Assembly (NCBI GenBank): GCA_900550355.1
Contig: URRT01000108.1
Coordinates: 1 to 6,194, forward strand
DNA: 6,194 nt
Origin: an uncultured Collinsella sp.
GTDB taxonomy: Bacteria > Actinomycetota > Coriobacteriia > Coriobacteriales > Coriobacteriaceae
Direction: 5' to 3'
Shown here: piece by piece, positions 1-6,190 of the stretch
Layout of the letters: each line of letters begins with the position of its first letter
Numbering within the stretch: the first letter of the stretch is position 1
The notes under the pieces: generated by a model
The model's input: only the letters and a program-made list of their open reading frames with translations
The model's database searches: none
Told to the model about the DNA's origin: nothing
Position numbers and translations under genes: made by a program

Positions 1-78
1 CGCGAGACGGCAAAGGGCGGCATCGCGCAGGCTCCGGCCGCACTTTCGGCCTGTGCAAAATGCGGCGTGTGCGGATAA
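1..78 (+). CDS. Probable C-terminal tail of an upstream gene (partial)
   Basis: Reading from base 1, this frame is open for 25 codons and ends with TAA at 76-78. The residues end in ACAKCGVCG, giving a CxxCxxC cysteine cluster at the extreme C-terminus. A stem-loop with a T-run begins about 20 bases after the stop, which is what one expects at the end of a plus-strand transcription unit. The other two forward frames are also open here for a while, so the frame choice rests on the terminator position and the cysteine motif. Some B12-binding radical SAM proteins (TIGR03960-type) end in a CGVC-containing cysteine cluster, so that is one possibility, but 25 residues are too few to name a product. 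The gene starts outside the window. Confidence 0.35.
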   Translation, partial: RETAKGGIAQAPAALSACAKCGVCG

Positions 79-96
79 CGGCAAAGAATGACTCAA

Positions 97-123
97 AGGT
101 GGGACAAATGTCCCACCTCTTTT
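97..123 (+). terminator. Stem-loop with short T-run, likely intrinsic terminator
   Basis: AGGTGGGACA at 97-106 is exactly complementary to TGTCCCACCT at 109-118, separated by two bases. In RNA this folds as about nine pairs around a four-base AAAT loop, followed by C and four T (120-123). It sits between the putative gene end at 78 and the promoter of the L,D-transpeptidase. The T-run is short, so termination may be incomplete. The perfect symmetry also fits a protein-binding palindrome or a dispersed repeat. Confidence 0.55.
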
Positions 124-141
124 GAATGCCACCGTTTCCGT

Positions 142-170
142 ACCACAAACAGCAGGGCAATCGCTATAAT
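142..170 (+). promoter_or_regulatory. Sigma-A-type promoter of the L,D-transpeptidase gene
   Basis: A perfect -10 hexamer TATAAT lies at 165-170. At 17-base spacing the -35 position (142-147) reads ACCACA, matching TTGACA only in its last three bases, so the -35 is weak. Transcription would start near 177, giving a leader of about 50 bases. No TG extension precedes the -10. The location after the 97-123 stem-loop supports an independent transcription unit. Confidence 0.55.
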
Positions 171-211
171 GCAAGCCCAGTAAAAACACGATGAGCCATA
201 AGGCGAAATTC

Positions 212-217
212 GAAGGA
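212..217 (+). promoter_or_regulatory. Ribosome binding site deciding the start at 228
   Basis: GAAGGA lies 1 base before an ATG at 219 and 10 bases before a second in-frame ATG at 228. One base is too close for initiation, whereas 10 is slightly long but workable. The ATG at 228 is therefore preferred and the one at 219 would add only three residues. Confidence 0.5.
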
Positions 218-227
218 TATGCATACG

Positions 228-1943
228 ATGTCGCAAAACGATCGAACTCAACTGATTCCCGATCCGCAGCAGCCGAGCAGGCACACCGGCGGCGTTCAGT
301 CACCGCGTCCTATCGCGCCGAGCCACGGTCAGCAGCGTGGTGCTGCAAACGCTTCCCAACGCCCAAACCAACAGCGACAGCAGCGCCAGGCAAACGGCAA
401 TGCGCCCAAGCAGCCCCCCACGCACGCCCGAGGCGATCGCGGCCCCGCGCGCAAGTCCGCCGGCAACAATAAGTCGGGCAAAAAGACGACGCTCTTTGTC
501 GTCTTGGGTCTTATCGTCATTGTCTATATCGTAGGAATCGTAGCGTTTTCGCAGCTAGCCTACCCCAACACCACCATCGCCGGCGTCGACGTCTCGTTCT
601 CCAACGCTTCGTCTGCCGCTACCAAGGTCAATTCGGCATGGAAGCACTATATGCTCACCGTGACAGGCGATGACTTTAGCTGGACCTATCAGCCCGAGTC
701 CGATGAGCCCATCGTCGATGGCGAAGCTGCCGCAAAAGAGATTATCAGCCACAACGAAGCCTTTGTATGGCCGGTCCGCCTTGTGGAATCCTTAAGCGGC
801 AAGGCCAAAACAACCGCTACCTCCAACGAAGTCGATCTTGATCAAGACGTCGACCTGTCCATGCTCTCCGATACCTTTGACCAAAAGAAGTTTGAGAAGG
901 ATCTGGGCGCCGCCATCGACGAGTTTAACGAGGGGCGTTCGGGCACGTTCGAGGCCAATAGCTCCTATGACGAGCAGGCCGGCAAGTTTACCGTCGAGAA
1001 GGCGCGCTCCAACGAAAAACTCAACCGCGAGCATGTCATTAAATATGCCGAGCTCGAGCTTGCCTCGCTGGCCGAGACCGTAGATCTTTCCAAGCTCGGC
1101 AACGATGCCTATGAGCCGCTCAATGGAACGCTGACCGATGATCAGATTCAGGCCGCATGCGATGCCGCCAACAACTTCCTGGGCGTCAACGTGACCCTCA
1201 AGCTTAACGGCGAGGATGCCGGCAAGGTTGATGGCGGCTCCGTATTGCAGTGGATCAGCTTTGCCGATCCGGCCAACCCCACGCTCGATACGTCGCAGAT
1301 CAGCAGCTGGGCAGCCGAACTCGCCAACGGCTTTAATACCGTGGGCTCCACTCGCTGGTGGACGCGCGCCGATGGCAAGCAGTGCGCCGTCGAAGGCGGC
1401 GACTTTGGTTGGTCCATCGACAGCAGCTCGCTCGCCAAGCAGGTCGAGGACGCCATTAACAACAAGCAGACCGGCGAAATCGAGATCAAGTACTCCCAGA
1501 AGGCCGACACCTTTACCGCAAAGGGAGAGCCCGACTGGAAGGCGTATATCGACGTCGACCTGTCCGAGCAGCACGCGCGCTACTATGACGAGAACGGTAA
1601 TATCGTTTGGGAGGCCAACTTTATTTCCGGCAAACCGGGCGAAGACGCCACCCCCGAGGGCGTGTGGCAGATCAACAGCAACGACGGCGGCAGCACCCTG
1701 ATCGGAGCCAAGGACCCCGAGACCGGTAAGCCCAAATACGAAAGCCCGGTGAGCTACTGGATGCCGTTCGAGGGCAATATGATCGGCTTCCACGATGCCA
1801 CCTGGCAAAACGACAAGAGCTTCGATAACGCCGAGTCGTACAAATGGTGCGGCAGCCACGGCTGCATCAACCTGCGTCTGGCAGACGCCAAGGCACTTCA
1901 CGACTGCATCAAAGTCGGCCTGTGCGTGGTTGTCCACTCGTAG
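228..1943 (+). CDS. Membrane-anchored L,D-transpeptidase (YkuD family)
   Basis: This 571-residue protein should form 3-3 cross-links in peptidoglycan (or attach other acceptors) outside the membrane, independently of penicillin-binding proteins. Residues 1-86 are a cytoplasmic, disordered-looking tail rich in Q, R, N, P and G. A membrane helix spans about 88-109, preceded by a basic stretch (KSGKK), so it is a type II anchored enzyme. Residues 110-420 resemble the putative peptidoglycan-binding stalk domains (PG_binding_4, probably two copies) usual in Gram-positive enzymes of this type, beginning with a typical IAGVDVS segment. The YkuD catalytic domain covers about 438-571: it has H522 in GFHDA and the active-site motif SHGCINLR at 543-550, with C546 as the nucleophile and H544 beside it. 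All catalytic positions are present and the protein ends normally just after the domain. It appears to have its own promoter (165-170). The family assignment is firm; cross-linking in vivo is inferred. Confidence 0.93.
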   Translation: MSQNDRTQLIPDPQQPSRHTGGVQSPRPIAPSHGQQRGAANASQRPNQQRQQRQANGNAPKQPPTHARGDRGPARKSAGNNKSGKKTTLFVVLGLIVIVYIVGIVAFSQLAYPNTTIAGVDVSFSNASSAATKVNSAWKHYMLTVTGDDFSWTYQPESDEPIVDGEAAAKEIISHNEAFVWPVRLVESLSGKAKTTATSNEVDLDQDVDLSMLSDTFDQKKFEKDLGAAIDEFNEGRSGTFEANSSYDEQAGKFTVEKARSNEKLNREHVIKYAELELASLAETVDLSKLGNDAYEPLNGTLTDDQIQAACDAANNFLGVNVTLKLNGEDAGKVDGGSVLQWISFADPANPTLDTSQISSWAAELANGFNTVGSTRWWTRADGKQCAVEGGDFGWSIDSSSLAKQVEDAINNKQTGEIEIKYSQKADTFTAKGEPDWKAYIDVDLSEQHARYYDENGNIVWEANFISGKPGEDATPEGVWQINSNDGGSTLIGAKDPETGKPKYESPVSYWMPFEGNMIGFHDATWQNDKSFDNAESYKWCGSHGCINLRLADAKALHDCIKVGLCVVVHS

Positions 1944-2011
1944 TGCAACGCGCGCATTCCTACAACGTGGAACCGCAGCGACCAATCTAACAGTTCCGAA
2001 AGAAACCGTCC

Positions 2012-2041
2012 TATGCGCCCGCCCCAACCGGTGGGCGCATA
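2012..2041 (+). terminator. Strong 12-bp hairpin; terminator or operator
   Basis: TATGCGCCCGCC (2012-2023) pairs with GGTGGGCGCATA (2030-2041) through 12 pairs, one of them G-U, around the six-base loop CCAACC. It lies 68 bases after the L,D-transpeptidase stop codon and would end that transcript. The following bases are TAATTATCG, not a clean T-run, so as an intrinsic terminator it is weak. Because the right arm overlaps a TATAAT, it could instead be an operator for the exporter operon, or serve both roles. Confidence 0.45.
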
Positions 2042-2045
2042 TAAT
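2040..2045 (+). promoter_or_regulatory. Possible -10 box of the exporter operon
   Basis: A perfect TATAAT sits 31 bases before the adaptor start codon, which would give a leader of roughly 24 bases containing the ribosome binding site. No -35 resembling TTGACA is found at 16-19-base spacing, where the sequence is the GC-rich palindrome arm. If it is real, the promoter would need an activator or would be controlled through the palindrome. The hexamer could also be chance in an AT-rich patch. Confidence 0.35.
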
Positions 2046-2063
2046 TATCGAGGTTCTTTCTAT

Positions 2064-2070
2064 AAAGGAG
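2064..2070 (+). promoter_or_regulatory. Ribosome binding site fixing the adaptor start at 2076
   Basis: AAAGGAG ends five bases before ATG 2076. An in-frame ATG further upstream at 2013 has no such site and lies inside the 2012-2041 hairpin, so 2076 is the start. Confidence 0.8.
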
Positions 2071-2075
2071 ACGCT

Positions 2076-3509
2076 ATGCCGAATGTCCCCACGATCACCC
2101 CGGGCCCAGATGATACCGAGCGCACGCCCGAAGGTGCCACCGAAACGATTCCTCTGATTACAAACGTACATGCCGACAAGCAGAGCGAACGCGCGAACGA
2201 TACGGCCGAGATTTCCGATGAAGAGGCGTATGCCAAGCTCAAGGCAAAACGTGCCGAACGTCGACGCAAAAAGCTGATTCGACGCGGTATTGCCTCCGGC
2301 GTCATAGGTGCCATCGCGCTCATTTCCATTGTCGCAACCCTGGTTATCAATGCGCAGCCACAGGGCGCTAGTGGGCCTGTGACCGACATGGTGACCGAGG
2401 GCACGTTTACCACAACGGTCGAGGCGAAAGGCCAGCTCAAACCCATTTCGTCCTCAGTGGTCTCCCCTTCTGTCGACGGTACGGTCGATTCGATCAACGT
2501 GCAGGCAGGCCAATCCGTCAACGAGGGCGACGTGCTTATGACCATTAAAAACGACGAGCTCGATCGCAACGTTGCCGAGGCGCAGCGTGCAGTTGCAGCC
2601 GCCCAGGAAGACCTCGCCAACGCGCAGAAAGCCGCCGCTGCCGCGCAGGCCACCCCAACGACGGACGCCGATGGAGCTTCCGCAGCGGCTGGTGTCTCCG
2701 CGGCATCAGCGGACACGAACGCCGTATCGGCCGCGCAGCGCAGCCTCGCTTCGGCCCAGGCAAACCTCGACCAGGCGAACGCCAAGGCCGCTAGCCGTAC
2801 GGTAACGGCCCCGAGCTCGGGCAGCATCGTGGAGCTCAACGCCAAGGTGGGCGCCACGGTAACAGGCGGCATGATCATGGGCGAAAGCGATACGAGCGGC
2901 GGCAAGCAGTGCATGCAGATCGCCGACCTGTCCAAGATGAAGGTAACCGTGCAGGTGGGCGAAAAGGATATCGCCAAGATCGCCGTTGGGCAGAGCGCCA
3001 ACGTCACGTATCCCGCGTTTCCCGATATCGTGAGCCAGGGAACGGTCACGGCCATCGCCTCGGTGGCAAACTCCGACTCCAACTCCGGTGGCGGCAGCGC
3101 AACCTTTAACGTCGACATCCTCATCGAGGCTCCCGACGCGCGCCTGAAGCCGGGCATGACAGCCGAGGTATCGGTGGTGACCGAGCAGCTCGACGACGTG
3201 GTAATGGTACCGACGATGGCGCTCATGACCGAAGACGGCGAACACTATTACGTCAACGTGGCAACTGATGACGAGGGCAAGCAAACCCGTCGCGTGAAGA
3301 TGACCGTCGTGACGCAAAACGACAACGAAGCCGTAGTCGGCAAGACACAGGTCAAGCGCGACGACCAGGGCAACGAGATCAACCCCAACGTGCCGGTTAC
3401 CAAGCTGCGCGATGGCGACACGCTCGTCATGGACACCGGAGCGGACGCAACGGCTGACGGCGGCTACAGCGCGGGTTCGGGCAGCATGTCTGCTGATGAG
3501 GGCATGTAA
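2076..3509 (+). CDS. Membrane fusion/adaptor protein of a MacAB-type exporter (HlyD/RND-adaptor family)
   Basis: This 477-residue protein is the extracytoplasmic partner of the ABC transporter encoded just downstream. Residues 1-70 are cytoplasmic, first acidic and then strongly basic (RAERRRKKLIRR). One membrane helix spans about 72-92. The split lipoyl (biotinyl-like) domain is visible as two halves, about 127-158 (VDGTVDSINVQAGQSVNEGD) and 243-268 (TAPSSGSIVELNAKVGATV). Between them lies an alpha-hairpin of about 162-239, with heptad-like A/Q/L helices and an Ala/Thr/Ser/Asp-rich low-complexity tip near 186-215. A beta-barrel region (about 288-370, including LKPGMTAEVSV) and a membrane-proximal region (about 374-455) follow, then a Gly/Ser/Ala-rich tail. 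The short hairpin and membrane anchor fit Gram-positive adaptors such as YknX of Bacillus or Spr0693 of pneumococcus, which need no outer-membrane channel. Its stop overlaps the ATPase start by one base (TAATG). Cargo is unknown. Confidence 0.9.
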   Translation: MPNVPTITPGPDDTERTPEGATETIPLITNVHADKQSERANDTAEISDEEAYAKLKAKRAERRRKKLIRRGIASGVIGAIALISIVATLVINAQPQGASGPVTDMVTEGTFTTTVEAKGQLKPISSSVVSPSVDGTVDSINVQAGQSVNEGDVLMTIKNDELDRNVAEAQRAVAAAQEDLANAQKAAAAAQATPTTDADGASAAAGVSAASADTNAVSAAQRSLASAQANLDQANAKAASRTVTAPSSGSIVELNAKVGATVTGGMIMGESDTSGGKQCMQIADLSKMKVTVQVGEKDIAKIAVGQSANVTYPAFPDIVSQGTVTAIASVANSDSNSGGGSATFNVDILIEAPDARLKPGMTAEVSVVTEQLDDVVMVPTMALMTEDGEHYYVNVATDDEGKQTRRVKMTVVTQNDNEAVVGKTQVKRDDQGNEINPNVPVTKLRDGDTLVMDTGADATADGGYSAGSGSMSADEGM

Positions 3510-4282
3510 TGCGTCCCGTTATCGACATCCGCAACGTGCACCGCATTTTTGAGAGCGAGGCGGGGTGCGCCCACATCCTGCACAACGTGAGCCTGGCGGT
3601 AAATCCCGGCGAATTCGTCGCTATCACTGGCCCCTCGGGTTCGGGCAAATCAACGCTCATGAACATCCTAGGCTGCCTGGATAAGCCGACGGCGGGCGAC
3701 TACTACCTGCAAGGGACCAACGTGGCCGAGCTTGACGATGACGAGCTCACCGAAGTTCGCGCCCTGAGCATTGGCTTTGTCTTTCAGAGCTTCAACCTGC
3801 TGCCGCGCCTGTCGGTTATCGAAAACGTCATGCTGCCGTTGGCCTACACCAATGTGCCCCGAAGCCAGCGGGAAATGCGCGCCGTGCACGCGCTGCAGGC
3901 CGTCACGCTACCGGTCGACCACTGGGACCACCGCACATCCGAGCTCTCGGGCGGCCAGATGCAGCGTGTCGCCATCGCGCGCGCCCTTGTCAATGACCCG
4001 CCCATCATCCTGGCCGATGAGCCGACGGGAAACCTGGACTCCGCAACCGGAGCGCTCGTCATGGAAACATTCCACAAGCTTCAGGAGCGCGGCAAGACCA
4101 TCGTGCTCATCACACACGACCCCGGCATCGCCGCCGAAGCCGACCGCGCCGTGACCATCCGCGACGGCCGCATCCATGACGGCGCGTATATTCCACATGC
4201 ACCGAAGACCCTACGCAGCGCCGTAGATAGCCTGCCCATGATTTCCGCCTCCGCCAACCCGCTGAAAGGAGTGGTGGCATGA
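3509..4282 (+). CDS. ABC transporter ATPase, MacB/LolD/YknY type
   Basis: This 257-residue nucleotide-binding subunit powers the permease encoded next. All ABC motifs are intact: Walker A GPSGSGKST (41-49), Q-loop Q93 in FVFQSFNLLPRLSV, signature LSGGQMQRV (146-154), Walker B IILADE with catalytic E171, the EPTGNLDS D-loop region (171-178) and the switch histidine H203 in THD. The sequence GPSGSGKSTLMNILGCLDKP is typical of the MacB/LolD subfamily. The signature has M where most members have Q (LSGGQQQRV), a tolerated variant. About 30 residues follow the ATPase core, longer than a minimal LolD-like subunit and of no recognised function. A GAGGG Shine-Dalgarno at 3498-3502 lies six bases before the ATG. 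Start and stop overlap both neighbours (1 and 4 bases), implying translational coupling and one operon. Confidence 0.95.
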   Translation: MRPVIDIRNVHRIFESEAGCAHILHNVSLAVNPGEFVAITGPSGSGKSTLMNILGCLDKPTAGDYYLQGTNVAELDDDELTEVRALSIGFVFQSFNLLPRLSVIENVMLPLAYTNVPRSQREMRAVHALQAVTLPVDHWDHRTSELSGGQMQRVAIARALVNDPPIILADEPTGNLDSATGALVMETFHKLQERGKTIVLITHDPGIAAEADRAVTIRDGRIHDGAYIPHAPKTLRSAVDSLPMISASANPLKGVVA

Positions 4283-5493
4283 GCGCCCGCGATCTCATCC
4301 AGGAAGCCCTTCACTCGCTCGAGGCCAACAAGGGCCGCAGCCTGCTCACCATCCTGGGCATCGTCATTGGCATCGCCTCGGTTATCGCCATGACCTCACT
4401 CATCGGCGGCATCCAAAACACCCTGGTCAACAGCCTGGGCCTCAATGCGGCACGCATGGTGCAAATCTATTCGTCGCAAGAACTCACCGAGTCGGACATC
4501 GAGAAGCTTCAAAAACTGGTGCCGCAGATAGAGCAGATCGGCATTGTCGACAGCGCGTATACCGAGTACAAGACCGGCGATAAAAGCTATACCGTCATGG
4601 CACAGGGTGTCGATAGCGACATGCTCGACGCCGTGGGGGCCAGCAAGCTCGTTGCGGGGCGCACCTATTCCCAGGCCGAGTCCCAATCAGGCTCGCGCGT
4701 GGCGCTCATCAGCCGCGGCGGCGCCGATCAGCTTTACGGCAACGAACAGGATGCGCTGGGGAAAACCATCAAGGTGTCCAACGGCGAGGTGCAGATTGTA
4801 GGCGTGATTGATGGCGGCAGCGACTCCATGGGCTCGCTCACGCTGTATATGCCACGCGAAACCATCGCCGGGCTGTTTGGCGACGAGAATCCTTCATTCC
4901 CCAGTGTGACGGCACTTGCCGCCGAGGGCACGGACATGAATGAGCTTTGTAAGACCATCGAGTCCAAGGTGCGCGCGATGAAGGACATCGCGGAGGAGAA
5001 TGAGTACGACAGTGTATCGGCGACATCCATGAAAAGCGCCATCGATGCACTCAACTCCTTTATGGGCGCGTTCTCGCTCATCATGGGTGCTGTCGCCAGC
5101 ATCTCGCTGCTTGTCGGCGGTATCGGCATTATGAATATGATGCTTACCAACGTAACGGAGCGCATTCGCGAGATCGGCATCCGCCGCGCTCTGGGCGCCA
5201 GTCGTCGCGATATCACCGCGCAGTTTTTGGCCGAGTCCTCGGCGCTGTGCGTGACCGGCGGACTGTTGGGTGTCCTGATTGGCTATCTGCTGGCCTGGGG
5301 CCTCGCGATGTTTGCCTCCGGATCCGGGATTCTTGGCGAGCTCGGAGCCAGCGGGCAAATCACACCGAGCTTTTCAATCGCCACGGTGCTGCTGGCCTTC
5401 GCCGTCTCCGTCGGCATCGGCGTAATCTTTGGCTTCTATCCCGCTCGCCGCGCAGCAAAGCTCAACCCGGTGGAGTGCCTACGCTACCAGTAA
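4279..5493 (+). CDS. ABC transporter permease, MacB/FtsX family
   Basis: This 404-residue membrane subunit has the MacB fold. Membrane helix 1 is at about 21-42 (LLTILGIVIGIASVIAM). A large extracytoplasmic MacB core (periplasmic-type) domain covers about 43-258. The FtsX domain has helices at about 262-289, 318-347 and 367-389. The hallmark segment GGIGIMNMML (280-289), followed by VTERIREIGIRRALGA, is the conserved cytoplasmic coupling region, and the C-terminus FYPARRAAKLNPVECLRYQ matches family ends. Two subunits should dimerise and act with two ATPases as a mechanotransmission-type exporter. In Escherichia coli MacB the ATPase and permease are fused; here they are separate, as in YknY/YknZ. 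The ATG overlaps the ATPase stop (ATGA), with AAAGGAG at 4265-4271 seven bases upstream. Substrates of relatives include macrolides, antimicrobial peptides and toxins, but none can be assigned here. Confidence 0.94.
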   Translation: MSARDLIQEALHSLEANKGRSLLTILGIVIGIASVIAMTSLIGGIQNTLVNSLGLNAARMVQIYSSQELTESDIEKLQKLVPQIEQIGIVDSAYTEYKTGDKSYTVMAQGVDSDMLDAVGASKLVAGRTYSQAESQSGSRVALISRGGADQLYGNEQDALGKTIKVSNGEVQIVGVIDGGSDSMGSLTLYMPRETIAGLFGDENPSFPSVTALAAEGTDMNELCKTIESKVRAMKDIAEENEYDSVSATSMKSAIDALNSFMGAFSLIMGAVASISLLVGGIGIMNMMLTNVTERIREIGIRRALGASRRDITAQFLAESSALCVTGGLLGVLIGYLLAWGLAMFASGSGILGELGASGQITPSFSIATVLLAFAVSVGIGVIFGFYPARRAAKLNPVECLRYQ

Positions 5494-5506
5494 GTCACCA
5501 CCAAAA

Positions 5507-5573
5507 AGTTGCGGTGAATTAGGAACCGAATATGCTATCTAGCAGCAAAAACAGACACTATTTCACCGCAACT
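5507..5573. repeat. Long inverted repeat with internal hairpin in convergent intergenic region
   Basis: AGTTGCGGTGAA (5507-5518) is exactly complementary to TTCACCGCAACT (5562-5573). After one T-T mismatch (5519/5561), three more pairs form (TAG 5520-5522 with CTA 5558-5560), so 15 of 16 positions pair. The 35-base loop holds a smaller stem, TGCTA/TAGCA, around TC near 5533-5544. On the minus strand the structure is followed directly by TTTTT (complement of 5503-5507), so it may terminate the CobK transcript. On the plus strand no T-run follows, so it is not an ordinary terminator for the permease. The large structured loop also fits a palindromic dispersed repeat. No transposase gene is present. 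Confidence 0.7.
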
Positions 5574-5585
5574 GATTGAAGGGCC

Positions 5586-5606
5586 CTAGGCGCGGCGAGC
5601 GCCTAG
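5586..5606 (-). terminator. Hairpin containing the CobK stop codon
   Basis: CTAGGCGC (5586-5593) pairs perfectly with GCGCCTAG (5599-5606) around the loop GGCGA. On the minus strand the TAG stop of the CobK-like frame (5603-5605) lies inside the stem. The bases after it on that strand are GGCCCTTC, with no proper T-run, so it may act as a 3'-end stabiliser or a partial terminator ahead of the 5507-5573 structure. Confidence 0.4.
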
Positions 5607-6190
5607 CGCGCGAACTCCCGTAAGAGCGCGTCTTCCACTTCCCGAAGCGAAAGGGCCCCGCCTCCCTCGGCGGGACGGGTGACCACGATGCAGCGCGCTC
5701 CCACGGCGCGCACTGCAGCGAGCTTCTCAGCCGTGCCGCCTACGGTTCCCGAGTCCTTAGTCACAAGCCACTGGGCGCCCACCTGCCGAAGCATCGCCTC
5801 GTTGAGCTCGCGGGTGAAGGGCCCCTGCATGCCGATGACGTGCGACGGCGAAAACCCCGCGTCGATGCACTTCGTTATAGCACCGGGCAGCGGGAGCACA
5901 CGCACGAAGAAGCGCTCCGCGAAATCGGTGACGCACGTGTAGGGAGCAAGCTCCTTGCTCCCCGTCGTGAGAAGCGCGCGACCCGGGTTCTCGGAGAGAA
6001 AGCGCGCCGCGCAGGCGATCGACGCGACCGACACGACGCCTTTGGGCAGCGCCTCGACCGGGCGCGCAAGGCGCAGGCATCGTGCACCCACGGCGAGCGA
6101 AGCGGCCCGGATGTTGCCGCTTGCGAGCGTAGCGAAGGGATGCGTGGCGTCGACGACGATGCGCGCACCGGAAAGCTCGCGCTCGCGGCT
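5603..6190 (-). CDS. cobK: Precorrin-6A reductase CobK/CbiJ, N-terminus missing or interrupted
   Basis: The product resembles the NAD(P)H-dependent reductase that converts (cobalt-)precorrin-6A to -6B in corrin ring synthesis. Read leftwards from 6190, the frame gives 195 residues containing the family's landmarks in order: VVDATHPFA (about residues 11-19), LLTTGSKEL, VRVLPLPGAI, IGMQGPFTRELN, WLVTKDSG followed by GGTAEKL, and VVTRP near the end. Family members are about 250 residues, so roughly 55-60 N-terminal residues, including the first nucleotide-binding strand and loop, are absent. An in-frame TAG lies at 6191-6193, three bases from the window edge. The first usable start downstream is GTG at 6089-6091, which would remove VVDATHPFA and give 162 residues, unlikely to be functional. 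The gene is therefore a nonsense- or frameshift-broken copy, or the last bases are wrong. The sequence appears richer in GC than its neighbours by eye, and no other corrin gene is visible. Confidence 0.85.
   Translation of the reverse strand, partial: SRERELSGARIVVDATHPFATLASGNIRAASLAVGARCLRLARPVEALPKGVVSVASIACAARFLSENPGRALLTTGSKELAPYTCVTDFAERFFVRVLPLPGAITKCIDAGFSPSHVIGMQGPFTRELNEAMLRQVGAQWLVTKDSGTVGGTAEKLAAVRAVGARCIVVTRPAEGGGALSLREVEDALLREFAR

Noticed and set aside
93..284. Minus-strand 63-codon frame across the promoter region
   Set aside because: It runs through the stem-loop, the promoter and the start of the L,D-transpeptidase gene, with no ribosome binding site or known motif.
191..472. 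Plus-strand small frame starting upstream of the L,D-transpeptidase
   Set aside because: It overlaps the real gene out of frame, has Arg/Ala/Pro-rich shadow composition and no good ribosome binding site.
2013..2075. Upstream in-frame ATG at 2013 as the adaptor start
   Set aside because: It lies inside the hairpin and lacks a Shine-Dalgarno site, while ATG 2076 has AAAGGAG at ideal spacing.
792..2171. Long minus-strand open frame (459 codons) opposite the L,D-transpeptidase
   Set aside because: It is antisense to a gene with complete catalytic motifs, shows no recognisable domain, and such frames arise from the G/C-rich third positions of the true gene.
2060..3226. Long minus-strand open frame (388 codons) opposite the adaptor gene
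   Set aside because: Its low-complexity Ser/Ala/Thr content mirrors the codons of the plus-strand gene, and no domain is recognisable.
3509..5493. BceAB-type peptide-sensing transporter
   Set aside because: The permease has four membrane helices and a single FtsX domain of MacB type, and an adaptor gene is present. BceB proteins have ten helices, and the usual BceRS two-component genes are not seen.
5603..6091. GTG 6089-6091 as the genuine start of the CobK-like gene
   Set aside because: Conserved CobK residues, including VVDATHPFA, are encoded upstream of it in the same frame.
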